NCBI GenBank assembly: GCA_018394295.1
Contig: CP074573.1
Span: forward strand, 2,363,156 to 2,427,155
DNA from: Mycoplasmatota bacterium
GTDB lineage: Bacteria > Bacillota_I > Bacilli_A > Haloplasmatales > Haloplasmataceae
DNA: 64,000 nt
Direction of reading: 5' to 3'
Each line of letters opens with the position of its first letter. Position 1 is the stretch's first letter. Below the pieces are notes generated by a model. The model saw only the letters and a program-made list of their open reading frames with translations. It did not search any database and was not told the origin of the DNA. Positions 16,969 through 24,932 of the stretch are shown piece after piece. The position numbers and the translations under genes are program-made.

Positions 16969-17715
16969 TTAAGGCTTAAATCCTAACAAACGAGCAGCAA
17001 TTGTATCACTACCAATCGGATTATTCCCACAGATTACAAGACCAGTATGATAAGGGATACCTTTTGAAGGTCCTGTTCCTACCATTGCTGGATTACAACT
17101 TATAATAGATAAATCTATGGGGATTTTTAATGCCATCTTACTAATAAAGCCATGTAAATCTTCATGAATACCTAAATTCTTTTTAGGTGATCCATGTTCC
17201 TCTGTCGATGGAATTGATAACATAACATTTTTAATCGAAGCAGACATTGTAGCTTCTTCATGTTGTTTTAATTGTGTAAAAGATATTAACTTCGTTTTCT
17301 CATTCATAATTTTATTCATTTTAAGCGAATGAATAATAGGATGTTCAATAACTAGTTCCTCATATGGACCTTGATTAAAATCAATAAATTCAATTTTTTC
17401 TTCTTGGATTATTTTTTCATATCCAACCGTACGCATTACATCTAATGTATCTCCACCACCAGAACCTGTTGCGATTATAATACGTTTCGGGTTTTTAATT
17501 TTCACCCATTGAATAATGGTTCGTAAAGTATTAGGTCCAACAGTAATCCCACTTGAAGGACTTGGCTTATCTTTATTAACCCAATTTGGAATAATAACCA
17601 CTATATCATTCGTTGTAATTAGAGATTTTGCATTAATTAGATCCAAGCCTTCTAATACTGCCATACTTTCATTTTCGTGTTGAATAATAGCCACATCACT
17701 TGAATTATAATCCAT
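16969..17715 (-). CDS. DUF362 domain-containing protein (truncated by in-frame stop)
   Basis: 248 residues of a DUF362 protein, a family often linked to Fe-S proteins and found in anaerobes. Visible features are IIPNWVNKDKPSPSSGITVGP near the N-terminus, IIIATGSGGGDTLDVMRT and the C-terminal CNPAMVGTGPSKGIP. It ends in RLLGFKP, where homologues run on for another 40-50 residues; the missing part is encoded in frame just after the TAA (16822-16968). No ferredoxin Cys cluster is present. A terminator lies between it and the upstream synthase gene, so it is transcribed separately. Whether the shortened product works is uncertain. Confidence 0.75.
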   Translation of the reverse strand: MDYNSSDVAIIQHENESMAVLEGLDLINAKSLITTNDIVVIIPNWVNKDKPSPSSGITVGPNTLRTIIQWVKIKNPKRIIIATGSGGGDTLDVMRTVGYEKIIQEEKIEFIDFNQGPYEELVIEHPIIHSLKMNKIMNEKTKLISFTQLKQHEEATMSASIKNVMLSIPSTEEHGSPKKNLGIHEDLHGFISKMALKIPIDLSIISCNPAMVGTGPSKGIPYHTGLVICGNNPIGSDTIAARLLGFKP

Positions 17716-17772
17716 AATTTTCCTCCTTTTAATTATTATTATTTCTAATTGAAAGAAAGAATATACTAAAAA

Positions 17773-17791
17773 AAATTCCCTAAGGGAATTT
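17773..17791 (-). terminator. terminator of the SDR/synthase transcript
   Basis: On the minus strand AAATTCCC, a short loop, GGAATTT and a run of T residues follow the stop of the synthase gene at 17820. Confidence 0.7.
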
Positions 17792-17819
17792 ACTCACCTC
17801 AAGAAATTTTTAATCTTTA

Positions 17820-19004
17820 TTAACGTATTAAATTAGCATTAGTAAATACCTTTTTAAATTTATCTAACGCATAATCTAATTGTTCAGTTGTATGCGTTGC
17901 AGTATAACTTGTTCGAAGCAATGCTTCTCCTGGGTTAACAGCTGGAGAAATAACAGGATTTACATAGACACCTTCTTCAAGTAATTGTTTTGCGATTATA
18001 AAAGTAGCGATATCCTCATATGTCATAACTGGAATAATTGGCGTTTCAGAATTACCTATTTCTAATCCTAATTCAGTATAACCTTTTCTCATATAGTTAC
18101 CATTATCCCATAATTGTTTAACTCTTTGTGGTTCAGCTTCTAATATTTTTAAGGCTTCTAAAGCTGCAGCTGCATTAGATGGTGAAATTGAAGCACTAAA
18201 GATAAACGGACGGGACACATGTCTAATATAATGAATAACATCACTACTAGCCGCTACGAATCCGCCTAAACTAGCAAGAGATTTACTAAATGTCCCAACG
18301 ATGATATCAACTTTATCTTCTAGTCCATAATATTCAGCAGTACCACGACCAGTTTTACCCATGACTCCCACACCATGCGCATCATCAATCATGATTCGTG
18401 CACCATATTTCTCAGCTAATTTCACCATTTCTGGAAGATTACATATATCTCCTTCCATACTAAACACACCATCAGATAATATTAATTTACCACGGTTCTC
18501 TGGAACTGCTTTTAATGCTCTTTCTAAATCTTCCATATCATTATGATTGTATTTAATCATTCTTGCAAAACTTAAACGGCATCCATCGACAATACTAGCA
18601 TGATTTCCACGATCACTAATAATATAATCATTTCTACCCGCTATTGCTGATATTAGTCCTAAATTAGCTTGAAAACCAGTACTAAAAGCCATAGCATCAT
18701 CCTTATGTAAAAATCTTGCGAGATTTTTTTCTAATTCAACATGTAAATCAAGTGTACCATTTAAAAAACGTGATCCAGAACAACCAGTTCCATATTTTTT
18801 AACTGCATCAATTGCCGCTTGTTTAACACGCTCGTCACTGGTTAATCCTAAGTAGTTATTTGATCCAATCATAATGGTCCTTTTTCCATTCATTAAAACT
18901 TCTGTATCTTGACCAGATGTTAACATATGGAAATATGGATAAACGCCTTGTTTTATCGCTTCTTTTGCATCTGTATAATTATAACATTTTTGAAAGATAT
19001 CCAT
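17820..19004 (-). CDS. alpha-oxoamine synthase (serine palmitoyltransferase-like / KBL-like PLP enzyme)
   Basis: 394 residues of the PLP alpha-oxoamine synthase group, which condenses an amino acid with an acyl thioester and releases CO2. Conserved blocks: GSNNYLGLT, GTGCSGSRFLNGT, HLE-type LDLHVELE, DRGNHASIVDG, LSDGVFSMEGD, the PLP-phosphate DDAHGVGVMG and the Schiff-base Lys in GTFSKSLASLGG. The opening MLTSGQDTEVLMNGK and the FLNGTLDLH block resemble serine palmitoyltransferase-type members more than biotin synthase KAPA (BioF), but glycine C-acetyltransferase is an alternative. It follows the SDR gene by 17 bases; the pair would fit condensation then ketone reduction. The start follows GAAGAGGAGTAATACC. 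Cytoplasmic. Substrate not proven. Confidence 0.88.
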   Translation of the reverse strand: MDIFQKCYNYTDAKEAIKQGVYPYFHMLTSGQDTEVLMNGKRTIMIGSNNYLGLTSDERVKQAAIDAVKKYGTGCSGSRFLNGTLDLHVELEKNLARFLHKDDAMAFSTGFQANLGLISAIAGRNDYIISDRGNHASIVDGCRLSFARMIKYNHNDMEDLERALKAVPENRGKLILSDGVFSMEGDICNLPEMVKLAEKYGARIMIDDAHGVGVMGKTGRGTAEYYGLEDKVDIIVGTFSKSLASLGGFVAASSDVIHYIRHVSRPFIFSASISPSNAAAALEALKILEAEPQRVKQLWDNGNYMRKGYTELGLEIGNSETPIIPVMTYEDIATFIIAKQLLEEGVYVNPVISPAVNPGEALLRTSYTATHTTEQLDYALDKFKKVFTNANLIR

Positions 19005-19021
19005 GGTATTACTCCTCTTCT

Positions 19022-19825
19022 TTAATAAATTTTCGATATCACATATTCTACTACTTTTGCTGGCAATAGTCGTTTAAGTAATCCGACTAATTTATATTGC
19101 CAACCCACTACTCTTCTAATTGAAGGATTCTTCTTGTTTATTATCTTTTTTAATTCTTTTACCACAACATCAGCACTTGGTCCTTTAGACTCTGATTTAA
19201 TCATCTCATTAACTGCTTTATCACATTTTTCTTTATAAACTGAATTTATTGAATTTCTAGCATGCACCCTTTCAAAATTAGTCTTCATATCCCCAGGTGC
19301 TATCATAGAAACCCTCACATTAAATGGTTTTACCTCTATTCTTAACGCTTCTGTCATTGCTTCTAAAGCATATTTACTTGAGCTATACATAGATTGATAG
19401 GGGATTGAGATAAATCCAGCAACAGAACTGATATTAATAATCAATCCATTTCTTTGCTTTCTCATCATTGGCAAAACCTCTCGGCAACAAGACATTATTC
19501 CAAAGAAATTCGTATTAAATAATTCTTTAGCTTCTTCAGTAGTAATATCTTCTACACTCCCAGCTAGTCCATATCCTGGACAGTTAATTAAAACATGTAT
19601 CGCTCCCTCTTTTTCTTCAATATATTGAACAGCCTTTTTAATTGAATCTTCATTGGTTACATCTAATGGTATCATTTTAATTTTTCCTTCAATTTGTTCG
19701 AAGGATGCCTTACGGGAAGTGCCATAAACGGTATATCCTTTATTAACTAGATAATTAGCACAAACTTTTCCCACACCAGAAGATGCACCTACTACTAGGG
19801 CTATTTTACCATAAATTCCGATCAT
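19022..19825 (-). CDS. short-chain dehydrogenase/reductase, 3-ketosphinganine reductase-like candidate
   Basis: 267 residues, classical SDR length. The cofactor motif is GASSGVGKV (TGxxxGxG variant, about 14-22), then NCPGYGLAG in place of NNAG. The catalytic Ser is in INISSVAGF and Tyr-Lys in YSSSK. R/K-rich positions after the second strand suggest NADPH use. The C-terminal 40 residues (RRVVGWQYKLVGLLKRLLP) are basic and amphipathic and may touch the membrane, as in lipid-acting SDRs. It is first in a two-gene transcript with the alpha-oxoamine synthase. The start is ATG after AAAGGAGGATAAA. A different ketone substrate is possible. Confidence 0.85.
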   Translation of the reverse strand: MIGIYGKIALVVGASSGVGKVCANYLVNKGYTVYGTSRKASFEQIEGKIKMIPLDVTNEDSIKKAVQYIEEKEGAIHVLINCPGYGLAGSVEDITTEEAKELFNTNFFGIMSCCREVLPMMRKQRNGLIINISSVAGFISIPYQSMYSSSKYALEAMTEALRIEVKPFNVRVSMIAPGDMKTNFERVHARNSINSVYKEKCDKAVNEMIKSESKGPSADVVVKELKKIINKKNPSIRRVVGWQYKLVGLLKRLLPAKVVEYVISKIY

Positions 19826-19995
19826 TTTATCCTCCTTTTAATGAAAAAAATAAAAAATTACCATTTCTAAACCAATTAGAAAAAAATAATATTAATTTTT
19901 ATATACATTTAACTTTTTTATTATAACAAATTTCCATTATTTTTCATACTTAAATTTAAAAATCATGACAATTTTCATAAAATATCAAAAAATCG

Positions 19996-20023
19996 TTGCA
20001 AAATCAAAAAGAAGTGATATAAT
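19996..20023 (+). promoter_or_regulatory. promoter of the bactofilin-like gene
   Basis: TTGCAA at 19996-20001 and TATAAT at 20018-20023 with a 16-base spacer, 51 bases before the start codon. The -10 box overlaps the first bases of the palindromic operator. Confidence 0.75.
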
Positions 20024-20051
20024 ATGTGTAACATAACATTGTTACACATAT
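20022..20051. promoter_or_regulatory. 30-bp palindromic operator over the -10/start site
   Basis: ATATGTGTAACA and TGTTACACATAT are perfect 12-bp arms around a six-base centre. The site begins inside the -10 box and covers the expected transcription start, the classic position for a repressor dimer. No regulator gene is adjacent, so the protein that binds is unknown. Confidence 0.7.
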
Positions 20052-20073
20052 TATAAAATAAAGGAGGAACGAT

Positions 20074-20763
20074 ATGAATAATATTAATGTTTTTGCATCT
20101 TCAACGATTTCAGGCGGAAATTATGATAATATCCGTATATTTGGATCGGCTGAAATTAATGGTGATGTTGTTGTTACAAACATGGATGTTTACGGTTCAA
20201 CTGTATTTAATGGGACATCAGAGATTATTAATTTGAAAGTATTTGGCTCTTGTCATTTTAAATCTTATACTTGTGTAAAGGAAATGGATATTAAAGGTTC
20301 CTGTACATTTAAAAGTGATGTGAAAGTAGATATACTTAAAGTTTACGGTTCTGTAGATTTTAAAGAAAACATCTCTCGTGCTAAGGAAGTTAGTATTTAT
20401 GGTGATGTAGATACAAAAATATTAGAAGCAGATAAAATCAGCATAAAAGGCTATATCAATTGTACAGAACAATTAAATGGTGAAACCATTGAAGTATCAA
20501 CAAACTCCGGATCAAAAATAAAAGAAATAGTCGGTAGTGATATTCATATTAGACCTGATAAAAAATCTTTTTCTAGAAAAATAAAATCAATCCATGTTGA
20601 TATAATTGAGGGTGATAATATTTATTTAGAATATGTAACCGCAAATATAGTTCGTGGAAATAATATTAAAATTGGTCCTCATTGTAAAATAACATCCATT
20701 GAATATAAAGATTCACTAGAGGCCTCTGATAAAAGTCAAGTTGAAAAATCAAATCAATTATAA
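20074..20763 (+). CDS. bactofilin-like polymer-forming protein
   Basis: 229 residues built of short repeating beta-strand turns: IFGSAEINGDV, VYGSTVFNG, VFGSCHF, IKGSCTF, VYGSVDF, IYGDVD. The recurring GS/GD turn every 16-20 residues is the beta-helix pattern of bactofilin (polymer-forming cytoskeletal) proteins such as YhbE/YhbF. The C-terminal third is less regular, with a charged tail. There is no signal peptide, so it is probably a cytoplasmic or membrane-associated scaffold. It has its own promoter, a 30-bp palindrome at the -10 box, an AAAGGAGGAACGAT binding site and a terminator 6 bases past the stop, so it is singly regulated. Confidence 0.8.
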   Translation: MNNINVFASSTISGGNYDNIRIFGSAEINGDVVVTNMDVYGSTVFNGTSEIINLKVFGSCHFKSYTCVKEMDIKGSCTFKSDVKVDILKVYGSVDFKENISRAKEVSIYGDVDTKILEADKISIKGYINCTEQLNGETIEVSTNSGSKIKEIVGSDIHIRPDKKSFSRKIKSIHVDIIEGDNIYLEYVTANIVRGNNIKIGPHCKITSIEYKDSLEASDKSQVEKSNQL

Positions 20764-20768
20764 ATACT

Positions 20769-20794
20769 AGACCTGAAAATATCAGGTCTTTTTT
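20769..20794 (+). terminator. terminator of the bactofilin-like gene
   Basis: AGACCTGA pairs with TCAGGTCT around a five-base loop, followed by six T residues. Confidence 0.85.
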
Positions 20795-20811
20795 ATTTAT
20801 CATTAATTAAA

Positions 20812-20840
20812 TTGACTTTTTAGAATTATAATCTTATAAT
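20812..20840 (+). promoter_or_regulatory. promoter of the NifX-like/DUF134 unit
   Basis: TTGACT at 20812-20817 and TATAAT at 20835-20840 with a 17-base spacer, 39 bases before the start codon at 20880. Confidence 0.75.
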
Positions 20841-20879
20841 GTAATTAGCATATGCCAATAATTATTAGGAGGTTTTTTT

Positions 20880-21227
20880 ATGAAAGTTGCTCTTGTATTT
20901 CAAAATAATCAAATATCTCAGCAGTTTGGACATAGTGAAGGTTTTAAAATATATAACTTAGATGAAAACAAACAAATTCTTTCAACGAAAACAATTATGA
21001 ATAGTGGGATAAAAGGTGGAGAAATAGCTCATCTATTATCATCATATGAGGTGGATATTATTATTGTAGGGGGGATAGGAGAGAACGCAAAAAGCAATTT
21101 AGAAGCACAAAACATTGATGTGATTCTTGGAGCTTTCGGTGAAGTATCGAAAGTGATAGATGATTATTGTCATAATTCACTTCAATTAAAAAAGGATATG
21201 TTGCATAAAAAACGTTGTTGTCAATAA
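20880..21227 (+). CDS. NifX/NafY-type (dinitrogenase iron-molybdenum cofactor) domain protein
   Basis: 115 residues. The start KVALVFQNNQISQQFGHSEGFKIY matches the NifB_NifX-NafY fold, in which HFGHS-like residues help hold metal clusters. LLSSYEVDIIIVGGIG and a Cys-containing end (KKRCCQ) follow. Outside nitrogen fixers these small proteins are common in anaerobes next to DUF134 and ParA/Mrp-type ATPases and are thought to carry Fe-S or other metal clusters. There are no nif genes here. It has a promoter and AGGAGG 7 bases upstream, and precedes the DUF134 gene by 45 bases, so the two are probably one transcript. Confidence 0.85.
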   Translation: MKVALVFQNNQISQQFGHSEGFKIYNLDENKQILSTKTIMNSGIKGGEIAHLLSSYEVDIIIVGGIGENAKSNLEAQNIDVILGAFGEVSKVIDDYCHNSLQLKKDMLHKKRCCQ

Positions 21228-21272
21228 GCTATAGATACATGTTTTAATTTTAAAATAGTAAGGATGATTAGG

Positions 21273-21674
21273 ATGCCAAGACCCATAAAACCAAGAAAAA
21301 TTGGATACATACCCCAAAATAAGATGTTTGTCCCTTATGGTAAAAAAATAGAGTTCAATGATTACATCATTTTATTACATGATGAATTAGAAGCCATCCG
21401 ATTAAAAGATATTGAAAATCTACATCAAAATGAATGTGCAGAAATTATGGATGTATCAAGGCAGACGTTCCAATTAATCATAGATTCAGCTCGAAAAAAG
21501 GTTGCACGTGCCCTCATTGAAGGAAATCCAATTAAAATTGAGGGAGGACATTATACACTCTCAAAATATACACAAAAATGTCCTGAATGTGGTAAAATTC
21601 ATAAAACAGAATCCTTTAGCAATCATAAAAGAAGATGTTGTGGTAATTGTCAAAATAATAAAAAAACTCATTAA
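21273..21674 (+). CDS. DUF134 (UPF0251) family protein
   Basis: 133 residues from ATG 21273, chosen because AAGGATG lies upstream and the family begins MPRPxKxRxI. A sigma-like helix-turn-helix (ECAEIMDVSRQTFQLIIDSA, about 55-75) suggests DNA binding. The C-terminal part holds a Cys cluster (CPECGK then RRCCGNC) that may bind metal. DUF134 proteins often sit beside NifX-like proteins, as here; a regulatory role for cluster metabolism is inferred. The stop codon lies inside a bidirectional terminator and overlaps the end of the opposing cysteine desulfurase gene by four bases. Confidence 0.85.
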   Translation: MPRPIKPRKIGYIPQNKMFVPYGKKIEFNDYIILLHDELEAIRLKDIENLHQNECAEIMDVSRQTFQLIIDSARKKVARALIEGNPIKIEGGHYTLSKYTQKCPECGKIHKTESFSNHKRRCCGNCQNNKKTH

Positions 21675-21683
21675 TATGAGTTT
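21662..21683. terminator. shared bidirectional terminator over both stop codons
   Basis: AAAACTCAT pairs with ATGAGTTTT around a four-base TAAT loop. The hairpin contains the ends of both convergent genes (21674 and 21671). Confidence 0.75.
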
Positions 21684-22813
21684 TTATTTATATAAGCAAT
21701 AATCGATTGACTAATCACTTCAATATCATCTATAGTTGTATCTTTTCCTAATGTAATACGAATCGTTCCTTTAATATATTCATCTGGCACTTGAATTGCC
21801 TGTAAAACATGACTTGGTTCAATAGATCCTGAATTACAAGCACTGCCAGTTGATACAGCAATACCTTCTTTATTTAGTTCATAACTCATTAAGGCACCAT
21901 CAATTCCCTTAAAAGACAAGTTTAGATTTCCAGGTAATCGATTGTTTCCAATTTCAGGTCCATTTAACTTTATATCTTTAATTTTTTCTTTTAATAACGC
22001 ATAAAGTTTTTGTGACAAAAATCTTTCTTTCATATTATGTTCATGGATATCCTGATATATTAATTCCAAAGCTTTCCTCATGCCGACAATATAAGCAACA
22101 TTTTCTGTACCTGCTCTTTTACCTTTTTCTTGTCCACCACCATGAATCAAGTTTTCAATCTCAATTCCATTTTGAATATATAAACATCCAATGCCTTTTG
22201 GTCCATAAAACTTATGAGCTGAAATCGATAATAAATCAATATGTAATGCTTCAACATCAAGCTGTATATGAGGAATTGCTTGAACCGCATCTGTGTGAAA
22301 AATAACATTTTTCTCTTTACATAATTTCCCAATTTTTTTAATATTTTGAATCGTTCCGATTTCATTATTTGCCATCATAATAGATACCATTAATGTATTA
22401 TCGTTGATGGTTTTTTCTAATTCATCAATATCAATAAAACCTTCTTCATTTACATTTAAATAATGAACAATATATCCAATCTTTTCTAAGAAAGAACAAG
22501 TATGTAGTACTGCGTGATGTTCAATTTTTGTAGTTATAATTTCTTTTTTTGTTGACGATGAAAAAGCAATTCCTTTTAACGCCCAATTATTAGCTTCACT
22601 ACCACCAGAACAAAAATAAATTTCATTTCCTTTTGCGTTTAATAAAGATGCTATTTTTTTACGACACTGATTAATCACTTTTTTATTATTAATACCTATT
22701 TCATATAATGATGATGGATTCCCATACTCATTATGTAAATAGGGAATCATCTCTTCATAAACTTCTTTTCGAATTTGTGTTGTTGATGCATAATCAAAAT
22801 AAAAATCTCTCAT
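21671..22813 (-). CDS. cysteine desulfurase (NifS/IscS class)
   Basis: 380 residues. PLP aminotransferase class V: FDYASTTQ at the start, SGGSEANNWALKG, the His of IEHHAVLH, TDAVQAIP, and the PLP Lys in SAHKFYGPKGIG. The persulfide Cys is in STGSACNSGS on the group I type loop. It should take sulfur from cysteine for Fe-S clusters or thiolated tRNA. No scaffold gene (iscU/sufU) is adjacent. Instead the upstream gene, overlapping by four bases (ATGA), encodes a 96-residue protein, preceded by the thioredoxin/CcdA fusion, so these three form an operon. Paralogues with this layout also serve tRNA thiolation. Confidence 0.93.
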   Translation of the reverse strand: MRDFYFDYASTTQIRKEVYEEMIPYLHNEYGNPSSLYEIGINNKKVINQCRKKIASLLNAKGNEIYFCSGGSEANNWALKGIAFSSSTKKEIITTKIEHHAVLHTCSFLEKIGYIVHYLNVNEEGFIDIDELEKTINDNTLMVSIMMANNEIGTIQNIKKIGKLCKEKNVIFHTDAVQAIPHIQLDVEALHIDLLSISAHKFYGPKGIGCLYIQNGIEIENLIHGGGQEKGKRAGTENVAYIVGMRKALELIYQDIHEHNMKERFLSQKLYALLKEKIKDIKLNGPEIGNNRLPGNLNLSFKGIDGALMSYELNKEGIAVSTGSACNSGSIEPSHVLQAIQVPDEYIKGTIRITLGKDTTIDDIEVISQSIIAYINKNSY

Positions 22814-23100
22814 TTTTTACCAACTAAATAAATAATTGTATCTTTTACTTCAAAATCTAAGTAATCTAATTGGTCTTTATAATTAGTTAGATTCACTTCT
22901 TTTTTTTCTTTTAAGTTGGTTTTATCTAATAAATCATCAACAAACTGTTTCACAACATAAGACTTATGAATTACACAAGGATCATCATCATCAAAAACTT
23001 CAATACTTTTTTGAATAATAAATTCATTTTTAATTGGTATATCTAAAATATTACCTTGAAAGATTATCTCTTCATTCTTTTTAATAATAACTTTACTCAT
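22810..23100 (-). CDS. conserved-looking small protein, unknown function
   Basis: 96 residues, acidic, with no membrane helix and one Cys (in DDDDPCVIH). Predicted beta-rich start (VIIKKNEEIIFQGNI) and charged middle. I do not recognise it. It begins one base after the end of the thioredoxin/CcdA fusion gene and its stop overlaps the cysteine desulfurase start by four bases, so translation of the three genes is likely coupled. A small partner of the desulfurase or of the thiol relay is a reasonable guess but not shown by sequence. Confidence 0.7.
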   Translation of the reverse strand: MSKVIIKKNEEIIFQGNILDIPIKNEFIIQKSIEVFDDDDPCVIHKSYVVKQFVDDLLDKTNLKEKKEVNLTNYKDQLDYLDFEVKDTIIYLVGKK

Positions 23101-23101
23101 C

Positions 23102-24835
23102 TTATATCACTCCAAATACTTTAAGAATATAATAAACCGCAATCACTAAGAAAAATATACTTGTAACTAATTTGATCAAATAAAGTTTTTCTCTAATTTT
23201 ATTAGAAGTCTCCATCGTTGATTGCGTCTTAATCGCAAGAATCGCAAGAACAATCAGTGGAAGAACAAACATTATATTATAAAAAAATAATTTAATCAAT
23301 CCACTTAATCCACCTGTTTGGGCAATAATTAATATTGTTGGTAAATAGACTTGTCCTGTACATAGAAATTCAGTCAAGGAGATAACAACACCTAAAATAA
23401 AACTAATCATATAAACAATGACAATATTTTTATCATTTAAACTTTTAGTAAAAATTTTAATTAATTTCTTATTGAATTTTTGTATTCCTTTAGGTAATTG
23501 ATTTTTAATTTTACCAAACTCTTCATTTTTTGATACGAAGTAATCGTGTAAATTAAAGAAAAATAAGAATATAGATAAAGCGATTATAAATATATTGATA
23601 TAGAAAGTAAGATTTTGAATATATGGTTCAAACTTTTCAAAAGTATGAATCAAAAAGGCACCTAAAAGAAAATACGTTACAAATAAACCTAGTATATACG
23701 CTACTGAAACACTAATCAAAGTCGATTTTTTTGATGATAGACCAACTAATAATGAAATAAACAATATTAACATAGCCATCGCACATGGATTAACACCATC
23801 GAGTAATCCTGCGAACAAAATCAAAATAAATCCGAAAAATCCTTCATATTTCTCTAAATCTCTCTCAGCTAAATGGATGTCATTTAATGCCAGTGAAGAT
23901 GCATTATTGACAATTTCCTTTAAAGAAGATGAAATGGTTTTGGCAGAATGATAATATTTACTTCCTGAAAACACCATAGGGGTCGTTATATCGTCAGTAA
24001 CATTATAAGATTTACTATAACTATAAAACAGATCAGAGTTTTCAAGATGAGATACATCAACCTTAACCACCTTAATTTTCTTATCGTCAATTAACTTCTG
24101 TATTTTGGGATTTACTTCTTTACAACCTGTACAAAATGGCGAATAAAAATAAACAATCATTTTTATATCAATTTGGCTGATATCTTTCAATTCGTTTTCT
24201 GAATTTTCATCAATATCTTGTAAAGATGAATTTATCTCTTCATTACCAGAAAAATATGAATCTCCTGATAGAACAATTGGTAATTTCTGATTTTCTTCTT
24301 CAATATCAAAAGCAGCATTTGTTAAGTATAAGTACTTCATATAATCAAATTTTGTTACATCAATAGAAGTGATATTTATCCCCCGACTTCTAAGTTCAGT
24401 AATGATCGAATCAGATAATGGATTGTCTGGAGAATATAAATTAACAATCATTTTAATATCAATATTTTTTATATCTTTAAGTGGAGTAGAGGCATTTTGT
24501 ATAATGTCCTCTAAAGAATTAGTAATTTCTTCATCATCTCCTGAAAAATATGAATCTCCTGAAAAGATTACTGGTAATTCCTGATGTTCAATATCAATAT
24601 TATAAGCTGTATTATAACGGTAATAGTCTTTCATATTACCTAATTTCGTAACATCAATTGAATTAATATTTATCCCATTATCTTCTAATTCATCCAGAAT
24701 CGATTCAGACAAATGGTTTGTTAAAGAATATATATATATAATTGTTTTTTCTCTATCTTCAGCTCGTGATAATAACGATACATTAAATAATAAAACAAAT
24801 ATTAATCCAATAAAAATTAATAATTTCTTTTTCAT
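23102..24835 (-). CDS. triple thioredoxin-fold/CcdA (DsbD-like) membrane fusion
   Basis: 577 residues. A signal or anchor (5-24) is followed by three tandem thioredoxin-like domains: about 30-118, 125-215 and 222-320. Each has the IYSLT/LYSPD/FYSPF strand-turn and an FSGDSYFSG or FSGSKYY segment. Only the third keeps the active site, CTGC at 235-238; the first two have NHLS and NPLS there, so no redox Cys. Six or more membrane helices (331-577) follow, with NPC (349-351) and TEFLC (Cys 492), the Cys pair of CcdA/DsbD transporters. It should move electrons from cytoplasmic thioredoxin to the outside. First gene of an operon with a cysteine desulfurase. The start follows GGAGGCACAAC. Confidence 0.85.
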   Translation of the reverse strand: MKKKLLIFIGLIFVLLFNVSLLSRAEDREKTIIYIYSLTNHLSESILDELEDNGININSIDVTKLGNMKDYYRYNTAYNIDIEHQELPVIFSGDSYFSGDDEEITNSLEDIIQNASTPLKDIKNIDIKMIVNLYSPDNPLSDSIITELRSRGINITSIDVTKFDYMKYLYLTNAAFDIEEENQKLPIVLSGDSYFSGNEEINSSLQDIDENSENELKDISQIDIKMIVYFYSPFCTGCKEVNPKIQKLIDDKKIKVVKVDVSHLENSDLFYSYSKSYNVTDDITTPMVFSGSKYYHSAKTISSSLKEIVNNASSLALNDIHLAERDLEKYEGFFGFILILFAGLLDGVNPCAMAMLILFISLLVGLSSKKSTLISVSVAYILGLFVTYFLLGAFLIHTFEKFEPYIQNLTFYINIFIIALSIFLFFFNLHDYFVSKNEEFGKIKNQLPKGIQKFNKKLIKIFTKSLNDKNIVIVYMISFILGVVISLTEFLCTGQVYLPTILIIAQTGGLSGLIKLFFYNIMFVLPLIVLAILAIKTQSTMETSNKIREKLYLIKLVTSIFFLVIAVYYILKVFGVI

Positions 24836-24904
24836 GTTGTGCCTCCGAATGTAGATTATACTTCTATTATAAACTTATTAGAGTCAAAAATCTATACCTT
24901 TAAA

Positions 24905-24930
24905 AAAAAGGTATCACATGATACCTTTTT
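24905..24930 (-). terminator. terminator of the DUF3137-like gene
   Basis: AAAAAGGTATCA pairs with TGATACCTTTTT around a very small loop. Located directly after the stop of the gene at 24933. Confidence 0.75.
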
Positions 24931-24932
24931 CA

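Noticed and set aside
16822-16971. Reassignment of TAA to an amino acid in this organism
   Set aside because: Most genes end with TAA directly followed by terminators or by further stops, so TAA is a normal stop; a local mutation or readthrough is more likely.
20880-21674. Nitrogen fixation locus
   Set aside because: NifX-like and NifS-type proteins are present, but no nifHDK or nifB/E/N; these small proteins are common in non-fixing anaerobes.
22012-22305. Plus-strand protein inside the cysteine desulfurase gene
   Set aside because: Antisense shadow, no ribosome binding site and no domain.
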